DNA of 64,000 nucleotides from Pyxidicoccus xibeiensis (GTDB lineage: Bacteria > Myxococcota > Myxococcia > Myxococcales > Myxococcaceae): the NCBI RefSeq assembly GCF_024198175.1, contig NZ_JAJVKV010000009.1:62001-126000 (forward strand), written 5' to 3'. A program made the translations under genes and the position numbers. Below the pieces are notes generated by a model, which saw only the letters and a program-made list of their open reading frames with translations, made no database searches and was not told where the DNA came from. Below are positions 8,701 through 15,203 of this stretch, piece by piece. Position 1 is the stretch's first letter. Each line of letters starts with the position of its first letter.

Positions 8701-8912
8701 CCCTCAATCGTGATGGAGTGGCCCGCATCTACGTGGGCAGCTCGGATGGGCGCGTGCACCAGCTCGAGCTGACCAGTGGCGCTGACTCGCGGCAGGTCTC
8801 GATTGGAGGCGCGCAGCGCATCGGGACCCCGACCATCGACCACACCGTGAGCCGCCTGCATGTGGGCTCGGAAGACGGACGCATCTGCGCATTCCCGGTA
8901 CCCTTCCCGTGA
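5793..8912 (+). CDS. Large secreted protein: Ig/DUF11-like repeats, FN3, PQQ-type beta-propeller
   Basis: A protein of 1039 residues starting at GTG 5793 (ATG 5808 gives 1034). A signal peptide ends at ALALAQ. Residues of about 30-530 contain repeated beta-sandwich domains with conserved-domain DUF11 character (VEVRNMTRTTSG, MTVTNPSTTDTF, YTVQNRGPRPII). About 540-645 is fibronectin III-like (VTLTWDNPAQHDG and GTTYYYRVHNADE). From about 655 to the end is a beta-propeller with PQQ-type blades (NAATGAVLWRW, NAATGAVVWRY, YVGSSDGRVHQLEL). It is therefore an extracytoplasmic scaffold or adhesin-like protein. It begins one base after the lipoprotein stop, and its own stop overlaps the start of the 59-residue peptide gene, so it is physically part of the cassette. 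Confidence 0.82.
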   Translation: MRPSAMSLCNTRLAVLCAVLLPALALAQTNNRSFTVTQVLEPGETRARVTMDEVSELTVEVRNMTRTTSGNYQPLNQVEFTLPNGYVPLETSAPTGWSVAYNMGLRQFVFHLGVDCMGSGPFGLGFNVPVRFTLRMIPAANTNGVDITTDNFATGTGGTIARNQCSGGTFAATLGTPSSWVRHSLATHVSVMPRVLGVGGDIEARIVMENRTASGTVRADITAEGPTTGSGGVAFTVVGVEPTDFQADIERRSAGVLAARVRTTSGGTLEAQVRGTNAAATITSRVAETKMVNVGVLPAALDVDSTQAFTGETVQVRMTVTNPSTTDTFLNVAPRTPGFEGTAELTLQSGPSPASVPRLGPGASAHFVWRYQVSGVARADYRFTGQVDATRGGSAVTSSLVRSERGQVVLQRVRISAEAMAANSTNRTVVYTVQNRGPRPIIQVQLLRPTANYFAQPTNPVAPAGWTQFINDVNGISWFADPGIPQGGEQSFSVRYTNFGTGTSLTAPTSFRHRMHLLDDYELPPIRVEAPVTLLMGTAPEVARLTAVARDASVTLTWDNPAQHDGVLILRAVGAAPNLAPTPGLRYAAGATLGNATVVYADTFSSATSFTDTTVTNGTTYYYRVHNADEVRRYSAGNQPTSATLLATPRARVGSAPLWCYSVGLSALQQPITELGVGIYSSFNDSVVANLTQVSNPSQDGAERWRPLPLSGLIGSRFPVVPLRGLPGQYILVGDQAGVAYAINAATGAVLWRWDNGGTPIGTIQSFPVTQLHDFANAAYQAAHPGRDLVFFATRLANPALNQVVALNAATGAVVWRYQPGNLGMVSGGMLVDYPTNRLFIGSMTHAGSTDSLRIVNTLNGVEVARRPVGDIELSLVKNAVSNQVYATNSAGTVHAIDVATTQPAWSMAIATRPAPSTPAFTSFVRPQGAGFVASIAAGRVEFYDVTGAAGTQPTLRWSTPIANPSGVFSLNRDGVARIYVGSSDGRVHQLELTSGADSRQVSIGGAQRIGTPTIDHTVSRLHVGSEDGRICAFPVPFP

Positions 8913-9088
8913 GAAACGTCCCTGCCTCCACGCCAGCCCGGCCCCAGGCGCCGGATGCCACCCAGGCGGCCCCTTCCAGGACGCGTGCGCGCTACGAGGC
9001 GCCCGCCATCCTGTGGGAGCAGCCCTTCGTGGCGCTGGCGCAGATCTCCCAGTGCAACATCCCGGGTGAGTCGGAGTGCATCCCCTGA
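8909..9088 (+). CDS. Candidate RiPP-like precursor peptide, 59 residues
   Basis: A small gene starting at GTG 8909, overlapping the upstream stop (GTGA) and ending inside the first codons of the kinase gene. The peptide has an Ala/Pro/Thr-rich first half, then YEAPAIL at residues 29-35, which fits the YxxP(x)(I/L) motif used by lasso-type leaders to bind PqqD-like recognition domains, then WEQPFVALAQ and a short tail with Cys49 and Cys57 separated by seven residues (CNIPGESEC). Its location between a PqqD/peptidase pair and an HprK-like kinase supports a precursor role. The alternatives are a small structural protein or a chance open frame; the motif, the overlaps and the codon bias argue for a real gene. 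Confidence 0.65.
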   Translation: MRNVPASTPARPQAPDATQAAPSRTRARYEAPAILWEQPFVALAQISQCNIPGESECIP

Positions 9089-10044
9089 GCCACCCGGGCA
9101 CCGGCACGTCCGGTCCCGATGGTCCTGGCGACGCCGACGGCACCCCGGTGGCCACCGGCCTGTGCGTGAGGATCGCCGGCTGGACGGTGGCGGTGGAGAC
9201 GACCGACGCGGGCCTGCGAGACTCGCTGCGGCGGATGTTCTCCCGGTTCATGGTCTCCGTGGCGCCTGGAAGTGAAGCGGTGGCCCGGCTGGAGGTCATC
9301 GCGCCCCAGGTGCCCCGGCCCGCGCCCGACGTGCGCGAGCTGCCCCGCGTGCAGCGCGCTCCGGAAGGAGGGCTGCGGCTGGAGGGCGAGGACTACTCCG
9401 CGACGCTCTCCGCGGAGGGACTGCGCGCCACGGTGGTGGGGCAGGGGCGCTTTCCGGTGGAGACGGTGCTCAAGGTGATGCTGGCGACGGAGCTCGCCCG
9501 GCGTGGGGGGCTGCTGGTGCACGGCGTGGCGCTGGCGCACCAGGGCCACGCCGCGCTGTTCGTGGGGCACTCGGGGGCAGGGAAGAGCACCCTGGGAGGG
9601 CTGTGGGCGGGGGCCGGTGAGACGCTGCTGTCCGATGAGCTGGTGGCCGTGTGGCCGGAGGGTACGTCGGGGCCTGGCGCCAGTGCGGCATCGCGGAACC
9701 CGGCGACCGCGAGCTCTGCCGTCAGCACGACTCGCGGCTTCACCTGGCGCGCGGCGGGGACTCCGTGGAACGTGGGGCTGCCCGTGGAGGCCAGTTTGGT
9801 GGCGGTGGGGACGCTGGCGTGGGACACAGGCTCGCGATGGGAATCCCAGTCGGCGGGCGAGGTGGGGCGGATGCTGTTGCTCAATGCGCTGCTGCCGGAG
9901 GCCTCGGCGACGGGGCGGGGCGGGCTGCTCGCGGCGGCGGGGCGGATGCTGTCGGAGGTGCCCCCGGTGCGGCTGGTGTTCGCGCGAGACGCGTCCGCGG
10001 CCCAGGTGGTCCGGGACGCATTGGAGGCCGCTACACATGACTGA
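9076..10044 (+). CDS. HprK-like P-loop kinase of the peptide cassette
   Basis: An ORF of 322 residues from GTG 9076. It has an HPr-kinase-type P-loop GHSGAGKST at 164-172, LLVHGVAL upstream (an HprK-fold strand), and LLSDELVAV near 184-192 as the Walker B-like acidic site, followed by TRGFTWRAAGTPW, typical of HprK-related proteins found with PqqD and lasso clusters. Such enzymes phosphorylate Ser on a peptide or act as ATP-dependent modifiers; a PTS role is unlikely because the HprK N-terminal domain and neighbouring PTS genes are absent. The first 25 residues are low complexity and overlap the peptide gene by 13 bases, so the real start may be GTG 9148. Its stop overlaps miaA. Confidence 0.75.
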   Translation: MHPLSHPGTGTSGPDGPGDADGTPVATGLCVRIAGWTVAVETTDAGLRDSLRRMFSRFMVSVAPGSEAVARLEVIAPQVPRPAPDVRELPRVQRAPEGGLRLEGEDYSATLSAEGLRATVVGQGRFPVETVLKVMLATELARRGGLLVHGVALAHQGHAALFVGHSGAGKSTLGGLWAGAGETLLSDELVAVWPEGTSGPGASAASRNPATASSAVSTTRGFTWRAAGTPWNVGLPVEASLVAVGTLAWDTGSRWESQSAGEVGRMLLLNALLPEASATGRGGLLAAAGRMLSEVPPVRLVFARDASAAQVVRDALEAATHD

Positions 10045-10948
10045 GGGCGGGCCGATGTTGACGGTGATTGCCGGGCCCACCGCGTCCGGGAAGACGGCGC
10101 TCGCTGTCGAGCTGGCCCAGCGGGCCGGCGGCGAGATTGTCAGCGCGGACTCGCAGCAGGTGTACCGGCACTTCGACATCGGCACCGCGAAGCCCTCGGC
10201 CGAGGAGCTGGCCGCGGTGCCGCACCACCTGGTCTCCTTCGTCGACCCGCTGGAGGCCTTCTCCGCCGCCGAGTACCAACGGCGTGCGGACGCGGCCATC
10301 GCCGACATCACCGCACGCGGGCGCCCCGTGTTCGTGGTGGGAGGCACCGGCCTGTACATGCGCGTGCTGCTGCACGGCGTGGTGGACGCCCCTGGCGCGC
10401 TCCCCGAGCTGCGCGCGGAGCTGGAGGCGCTGGCCTCGGCAGAGGGGCGTGAGGTCGTCCATCGCCGGCTCGCGCAGGTGGACCCGGAGACGGCGGCGAA
10501 GCTGCCCCCGCAGGACCTGGTCCGGATCATCCGCGCGCTGGAGATCCACGCCCAGACGGGCGTGCCCGCCTCGGAGTTCCGCAAGGCCCACTCCTTCGCG
10601 CCGGACCGGTATGCCTTCCGGCTGTACGTGCTGGACCCGCCGCGCGAGGACCTCTACCCGCGCATCAACGCGCGCACGGAGGCCCTGTTCTCACGCGGCC
10701 TGGTCAAGGAGACGCGCGAGCTGCTGGCCCGCGGCTACGCGGACGCCGCGCCCATGCGCAGCGTCGGCTACGTGCAGGCCCGTGCGGTGGTCGAAGGGCG
10801 GATGACCGTGGAGGAGGCCATCCACGACACCGCGCAGGAGACCCGCCGCTACGCCAAGCGCCAGCTCACCTGGTTCCGCAAGGAGCCCGGCGCCGTGTTC
10901 GTGCCAACGCCGTACGAAGCCCTGCGCCTCCCTGTCTCGCCGCGCTGA
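10037..10948 (+). CDS. miaA: tRNA dimethylallyltransferase
   Basis: A 303-residue enzyme that transfers the dimethylallyl group to A37 of tRNAs reading UNN codons. It has the P-loop GPTASGKT at about residues 12-19, SADSQQVYR, the FVVGGTGLYMRVLL segment, and the C-terminal QETRRYAKRQLTWFR block typical of MiaA. ATG 10037 has GGAGG nine bases upstream and overlaps the kinase gene; ATG 10055 is an alternative with GAGGG upstream. Being the last gene of an overlapping run, it is probably cotranscribed with the peptide cassette. No clear terminator follows. Confidence 0.95.
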   Translation: MTEGGPMLTVIAGPTASGKTALAVELAQRAGGEIVSADSQQVYRHFDIGTAKPSAEELAAVPHHLVSFVDPLEAFSAAEYQRRADAAIADITARGRPVFVVGGTGLYMRVLLHGVVDAPGALPELRAELEALASAEGREVVHRRLAQVDPETAAKLPPQDLVRIIRALEIHAQTGVPASEFRKAHSFAPDRYAFRLYVLDPPREDLYPRINARTEALFSRGLVKETRELLARGYADAAPMRSVGYVQARAVVEGRMTVEEAIHDTAQETRRYAKRQLTWFRKEPGAVFVPTPYEALRLPVSPR

Positions 10949-11035
10949 GCACGGCTCGGGGAGGGTCCGCGCCATCCCCACCGCCACCGAGCCCGGGAGG
11001 TGCCCTGGCTTGGGAAACGCCGCGCGATTCAGGAT

Positions 11036-12778
11036 TCAGGACGCGTAGCGGTCCGAGCCCACCTCGTGCGTGTCCTGGGCCGGGTGCGCGGGTGCGTCCA
11101 CCTCGAGGTGCGCGGGCGCGCGGCCCGTGAGGAGCCGCAGCAGGCGGTCCGGATCCACGGGCTTGGGCAGGAAGGCCTCGGCCCCTGCGTCCAGCGCGCG
11201 CTGACGCACGTGGGGCCGGTTGAGGCCGCTCATCACGAACACCCGCGTGCCGCGCGTGAGGGGGTGCTGCTTCAGTCCCTCGGCCAGCCGTAGGCCGTCC
11301 ACCCAGTGCAGCACCACGTCCAGCAGGATGGCCGTGGGCGGCCGCCGCGCCACCGCGCAGAACAGCGCCAGCTCGTCGGCGAACGCCACCACCTTCGCGC
11401 CCGTGCTCTCCAGCAGCGCCGTCAGCGCCTCGCGAGCGTCCGGATCATCATCGACCACGTAGTACAGGTCGGGCTCCAGCTCGGGCACCACCGTGGGCAC
11501 CGGCTCCATCGTCGACCGCACCCACGAGCCCACCACCTCGCGCAGGCCGGCCCACCGCGCCGCCCCCAGCAGCGCCGTGGGCGTGGGCGCGCTCATGCCC
11601 AGCACGCCGCCGCCGTAGATGCCCCCGGACGCCCGCCGGCCCTTCGCCGCGACGAAGGCCGCCGGCGCCCGCCGTCCCGCGCGGCGCAGCCACGTCACCG
11701 ACCGCGCGCCGGCCGCTGCGTCCTCCATCAGCTCGCCCAGGCCCTCGCGCACGTACCGGCGCTCCAGCGCGGGCGCCTCCAGCCCGCCGTCGAGCAGGGC
11801 CACCGCCGCCCGGCTGCACGAGGCCAGCGTCTCCGACAGGCCCACCTGCAGCGGATGGCCGAAGGCCGCCGGCCCCACCGCCACCTGGCCCGGGGCCACC
11901 AGCGTCCGGCCAGGCCCGTAGGGCAGGCGCGTCGTCTCCAGCGCCGCCAGCTCGAAGCCTTCCTCCACCAGCCCGTCCCGCGCCGCCATCATCAGCGCCT
12001 GGCACAGGTCCGCCGGAGTCACCGCCGGGCCAAAGGCGAGCGCGTACACCGAGCCCGCCCCGGGCAGCAGGAACAGCCCGTCCACCGTCGGCAGCGGGGC
12101 AATCCACAGCCGCGCCAGCGGTGCCAGCTCCAGCCGGGGAGACGCGTGCCGCAGCCTCGCCTGCACCGCCGCCACCGTGGGCGCCGGCCGGAAGCCCTTG
12201 AAGAAGGCATCACCCATCAGCGGACCCGCGCCCGCCGCCAGGGCCACCGCATGGAAGCGGTCACCGCTGCCCTGCGCCCGGACCACCAGCGGCCCGGCCC
12301 CGCGCACCGAGGCAGGAGCGTCCGGGGCGGGGGCCTGCCGCTCCACCCGCTCCACATGACGCGTGAGGAAGCGGGCGCCCTGGGCGCTCGCCGCGGTGGC
12401 CAGCACGTCGCGCACCTGCGCCAGCCCGCCCTCGCCATTGGGCCAGCCGTCCACCACCCACAGGCCTCCGGGCGCGGCGGAGAGCAGCTCCCGGCGGCCT
12501 TCGGCGATGATCTCCACGCCTCGCAGTTCGTGCGCGCGCCACTCCAGGGGAATGCGGCAGCCCAGCGCGGCCAGGCGCGAGCGGCACTCCGGCGTCAGCA
12601 CCGCCGGCGGCGCCGTGCGCTCCGACATGCCGCCCGCGTACACGCGCACGTCCAGCGTCAGCCCGCGCGCCCGCCCGTTGAAGAGGAGTGAGGCCGCCAG
12701 CCCCGCCCCGGCGATGCCGCCCCCGACGATTGCAACCCTCGAACCGCTCGCCAGCCTGTTGCTGTTGCCCAGCATCAT
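11036..12778 (-). CDS. FAD-dependent oxidoreductase fused to a C-terminal receiver domain
   Basis: A 580-residue fusion. The N-terminus is a Rossmann FAD-binding site, VAIVGGGIAGAGLA at 15-28, in a protein that reads like the geranylgeranyl-reductase/halogenase flavoprotein superfamily, including a PYGPGRTLVAPGQVAVGPAA-type segment near the middle that resembles the second FAD motif. From about residue 437 it changes to a response-regulator receiver: acidic DDD cluster in YYVVDDDPDA, phospho-acceptor Asp487 in ILLD, the Ser of FVMSG and the Lys of LPKP. All phosphorylation residues are present, so the receiver looks functional. I chose ATG 12778, which has GAGGG upstream; a GTG at 12823, directly after the upstream gene's stop, would add 15 low-complexity residues. 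The partner kinase and the oxidation substrate are unknown. Confidence 0.8.
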   Translation of the reverse strand: MMLGNSNRLASGSRVAIVGGGIAGAGLAASLLFNGRARGLTLDVRVYAGGMSERTAPPAVLTPECRSRLAALGCRIPLEWRAHELRGVEIIAEGRRELLSAAPGGLWVVDGWPNGEGGLAQVRDVLATAASAQGARFLTRHVERVERQAPAPDAPASVRGAGPLVVRAQGSGDRFHAVALAAGAGPLMGDAFFKGFRPAPTVAAVQARLRHASPRLELAPLARLWIAPLPTVDGLFLLPGAGSVYALAFGPAVTPADLCQALMMAARDGLVEEGFELAALETTRLPYGPGRTLVAPGQVAVGPAAFGHPLQVGLSETLASCSRAAVALLDGGLEAPALERRYVREGLGELMEDAAAGARSVTWLRRAGRRAPAAFVAAKGRRASGGIYGGGVLGMSAPTPTALLGAARWAGLREVVGSWVRSTMEPVPTVVPELEPDLYYVVDDDPDAREALTALLESTGAKVVAFADELALFCAVARRPPTAILLDVVLHWVDGLRLAEGLKQHPLTRGTRVFVMSGLNRPHVRQRALDAGAEAFLPKPVDPDRLLRLLTGRAPAHLEVDAPAHPAQDTHEVGSDRYAS

Positions 12779-12823
12779 CCGCGCCCTCGCTGCCCCGCCG
12801 TTGCCTGCCTCACCGCGCCTCAC

Positions 12824-13780
12824 TCAGTGCCGCTGCACTGGCGGGGAGAGCACCGGCCGGCCGTACACCACCACCCGATCCCGCCCCTCTCGCTTCGCCT
12901 CATAGAGGGCCGCGTCCGCCGCCTTCATCAGCGCGTCCGGATCCTCCTTCGGTCCTTCCAACGTATGGTCGGCGATGCCCACGCTCACGCTCAGCCCGAA
13001 GGGGGCAGGGCGGCCGTCGCTCTTCTGCACGCCCACGCTGCGCAGCCCGGTACGGATGCGCTCGGCGAACACGGCTGCCTCCAGCGCCGTCTGGTGCGGC
13101 AGCAGCGCCACGAACTCGTCCCCGCCGAAGCGGGCCGCGAAGTCCGACTCGCGCAGCTCCCGCTTGAGCTGCGACGCCAGGGCGAGGATGGCGCGGTTGC
13201 CCACGTCGTGCCCCATGCCGTCGTTGATGGCCTTGAGGTGGTCCAGGTCGATGACCACCACGCTCAGCGGGTACTGGTAGCGGTGCGCCCGGCGGAACTC
13301 CTCCTCCAGCCGCACCGTGAGCGCCCGGAAGTTGGCCAGCCCGGTGAGCGCGTCCGTCTGCGCCAGAATCTGGAGCCGGCGCTGCTGCTCGCTCTGGCGC
13401 AGCGCCCTGTCGATGCGCGCCAGCAGCTCGCGGGCGCTCGCCGGCTTGTGGATGAAGTCAACCGCGCCCATCTCCAGACACTTCTCCAGGGTGGCCTCGT
13501 CCGCGTCCCCAGTCAGGAAGATGATCGGCACGGCCTCCGTGCGCGGCTCGCGCTGCAGCGTCTCGAGGACCGCCAGCCCATCCCCGCTGGGCAGGAACCT
13601 GTCCAGCAGGACGAGGTCCGGCCGATGCTCGCGCGCCAGCTCCACCCCGGCGTCCGCGTCCTCGGCCGCGAGTACGTCGAAGCGTGACGCCAGCAGGTCC
13701 GTGAGGCTCTCCCGGACGCCCGCGTCATCCTCGATGATGAGCAGCAGGGATCGCTCCGAGGTCCGGCCACGCCGTTCCAT
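12824..13780 (-). CDS. Response regulator with GGDEF diguanylate cyclase output
   Basis: A 318-residue PleD/WspR-like protein. The receiver has acidic residues 17-19, phospho-acceptor Asp60 in LVLLD, Thr in IFLTGD and Lys112 in HKP. A linker with TDALTGLANFRAL leads into the GGDEF domain: DLDHLKAIND is the metal-binding segment, GGDEF is intact at 219-223, and RESD lies exactly five residues before it, the RxxD inhibitory site. It should therefore make c-di-GMP in a phosphorylation-dependent, product-inhibited way. The start is ATG 13780 with GGAG upstream. The next gene, the flavoprotein-receiver fusion, lies 45 bases downstream or closer, so the two are probably one operon. Confidence 0.92.
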   Translation of the reverse strand: MERRGRTSERSLLLIIEDDAGVRESLTDLLASRFDVLAAEDADAGVELAREHRPDLVLLDRFLPSGDGLAVLETLQREPRTEAVPIIFLTGDADEATLEKCLEMGAVDFIHKPASARELLARIDRALRQSEQQRRLQILAQTDALTGLANFRALTVRLEEEFRRAHRYQYPLSVVVIDLDHLKAINDGMGHDVGNRAILALASQLKRELRESDFAARFGGDEFVALLPHQTALEAAVFAERIRTGLRSVGVQKSDGRPAPFGLSVSVGIADHTLEGPKEDPDALMKAADAALYEAKREGRDRVVVYGRPVLSPPVQRH

Positions 13781-14179
13781 GCACCACTCCGCTTCGCTCG
13801 GCTGCTGCGAAATGGCAGGCCGAAAGTCTCGGGTGCCACGCCCTTCCGAGTGCTCCCTCCGCCCTTGCGCCCCACGCGCATCCGCCGCCACCCGGTCCTG
13901 CAAGCACCCGCCAACTCCCGCAACCTTCACCCGAGACCTCCGGCTGCCAAGCCCGTTCGCCTCCACGCGGCGGGTCCGCATCCCCGCCTGGCGCGCGCAT
14001 GGCCCTGGAGCAAGCTGCATGCCCCGCGACTTGACGGGGCCGCCAGAGTGTTTTCGGGCGGTTGCGTGCCCTTTCCGTCCCGCAGTTTTAACGGGTCGGA
14101 AGACGTTCCAGCGTCGGTTTGAAATTCCCGGTAGGAATTCCCGTGCGCGGGCAGACGGAAGGCGGCCGCGCGCGGGGGA
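13781..14179. other. Non-coding stretch between two minus-strand genes
   Basis: About 400 bases without a convincing gene. It holds the upstream region of the diguanylate cyclase gene (a GGAG ribosome site is at its left edge) and the tail region of the membrane protein gene on the right. A short direct repeat GAATTCCCG-like (AATTCCC twice, near 14123 and 14135) is visible. Open frames here are products of high GC. I see no clear promoter or terminator. Confidence 0.5.
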
Positions 14180-14923
14180 TCAGCGTCGGGTAACGAACTG
14201 CATGCGACGGCCACCGCCCATGGGGGGCATGGTGGGAGGCGCCTCCAGGCCGAACTGCCACCACATGGGCTCATACGGCTTCATCTTCAGCCGCTTGTCG
14301 TTCTGCAACTGCGCGAGGCTCCCCTTGAGCTTCTCGTCCTTGGGGTTCTCCTCCACGCCGCGTGCGAGCACCCGCAGTGCGTCGTCCTTCTCCTTGTTCT
14401 GCAGGAGGCACCAGGCGTACACGGCCCAGACGATGGACTCCTTCTTGCCCGTCTTCACGGCGGCCTCGAAGGCGGCCTTCATCGCGGGGAAGTCCTTGCG
14501 CTGGTAGTACAGGGCGCCCTGCATGGCCTTGGCCATGTAGTTGCGGCCGCTGGCCTTGTCGAAGGCGGCCTTCGCGCCGTCCAGGTCCTTCACCATGTAC
14601 TTCAGCATGCCGATCTGCGCGTGGATCTCCGGGCCGACCAGGAACTGCCACTTGTCGTAGACGAGCCCTTTCTCCAGCGTCTTCACCGCCCGGTCCACCC
14701 GCGTCTGGGCGTCCTTCTGGCTGGTCGGCTGTGTCTGGAGGTCCTGCTGGACCACGGTCATCAGGGCCTGGACGCGGCTTGCCACCCGCCGGGCCAGGAG
14801 GATGAAGGTGCCGAGCGCCGCGATGATCCCGGGGATGAGGCCGGCCCAGAGGGAGAAGCCGGCCAGCTTCACCAGCAGCGCGACCACGAGACCCACGCCG
14901 AGGGAAATGAGAAGGTTGTACAT
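14180..14923 (-). CDS. Inner-membrane TPR-like protein, conserved hypothetical
   Basis: A 247-residue protein. Two hydrophobic segments occupy the first 45 residues (LISLGVGLVVALLVKLAGFSLWAGL and GIIAALGTFILLA), followed by a helical domain with TPR-type pairs (YYQRKDFPAMKAAFEAAV, AWCLLQNKEKDDALRVLARG) and a glycine/methionine/arginine-rich tail (PPMGGGRRMQF). It probably anchors in the inner membrane with TPR-like repeats facing the cytosol, mediating protein contacts. It is transcribed divergently from tRNA-Leu and stands alone. No family name is assigned. Confidence 0.75.
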   Translation of the reverse strand: MYNLLISLGVGLVVALLVKLAGFSLWAGLIPGIIAALGTFILLARRVASRVQALMTVVQQDLQTQPTSQKDAQTRVDRAVKTLEKGLVYDKWQFLVGPEIHAQIGMLKYMVKDLDGAKAAFDKASGRNYMAKAMQGALYYQRKDFPAMKAAFEAAVKTGKKESIVWAVYAWCLLQNKEKDDALRVLARGVEENPKDEKLKGSLAQLQNDKRLKMKPYEPMWWQFGLEAPPTMPPMGGGRRMQFVTRR

Positions 14924-15019
14924 GGGGGGCCCCTCTTAGCGATGTGCGTGCGGCACCGCAATCTTCGGATGCATGTAGCCGACGGTCGCGGTATACGTCT
15001 GGCTGTTCCTGCAACAAGC

Positions 15020-15105
15020 GGCCCTCTGTCGAAATTGGTAGACGAGGCGGACTCAAAATCCGCTGCGGCTGACCCCGCGTCCCGGTTCGAGTCCGGGGAG
15101 GGCCA
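15020..15105 (+). tRNA. tRNA-Leu (anticodon CAA)
   Basis: A class II tRNA. The acceptor stem GGCCCTC (15020-15026) pairs with GAGGGCC (15098-15104). The anticodon stem GCGGA/TCCGC encloses the loop CTCAAAA, giving CAA, which reads UUG. A long variable arm (TGCGGC...CCCGCG) and the T arm CCCGG-TTCGAGT-CCGGG follow. CCA is not encoded after discriminator A15105. TATACG at 14992-14997 could be its -10 box. Confidence 0.93.
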
Positions 15106-15203
15106 CATCCGAAACAGGCAGACCGGCGGGGGTGACCGTGCTGGCGCTGCCTGGGTCCGGTGAGGACAACAGGTCCGTTCTGGGCTGGCGGAGGCTTCCC
15201 GTA

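Noticed and set aside
6324-9299. A 991-codon minus-strand frame across the propeller, peptide and kinase genes
   Set aside because: Same reason: composition of an antisense frame and no domain, while the plus strand has signal peptide, PQQ blades and P-loop.
8909-10044. Classical lasso peptide gene cluster
   Set aside because: The YxxP motif, PqqD and HprK-like kinase fit, but there is no asparagine-synthetase-like cyclase (C protein), no B2 transglutaminase-like protease and no ABC exporter within reach.
9076-10044. True HPr kinase/phosphorylase of the sugar PTS
   Set aside because: The HprK N-terminal domain is absent, the region after the P-loop diverges, and no ptsH, ptsI or ptsN gene is nearby.
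11020-11041. Direct repeat GATTCAGGATTCAGG near 11027 as a possible attachment site
   Set aside because: Seven-base tandem repeat with no partner copy or integrase; likely chance.
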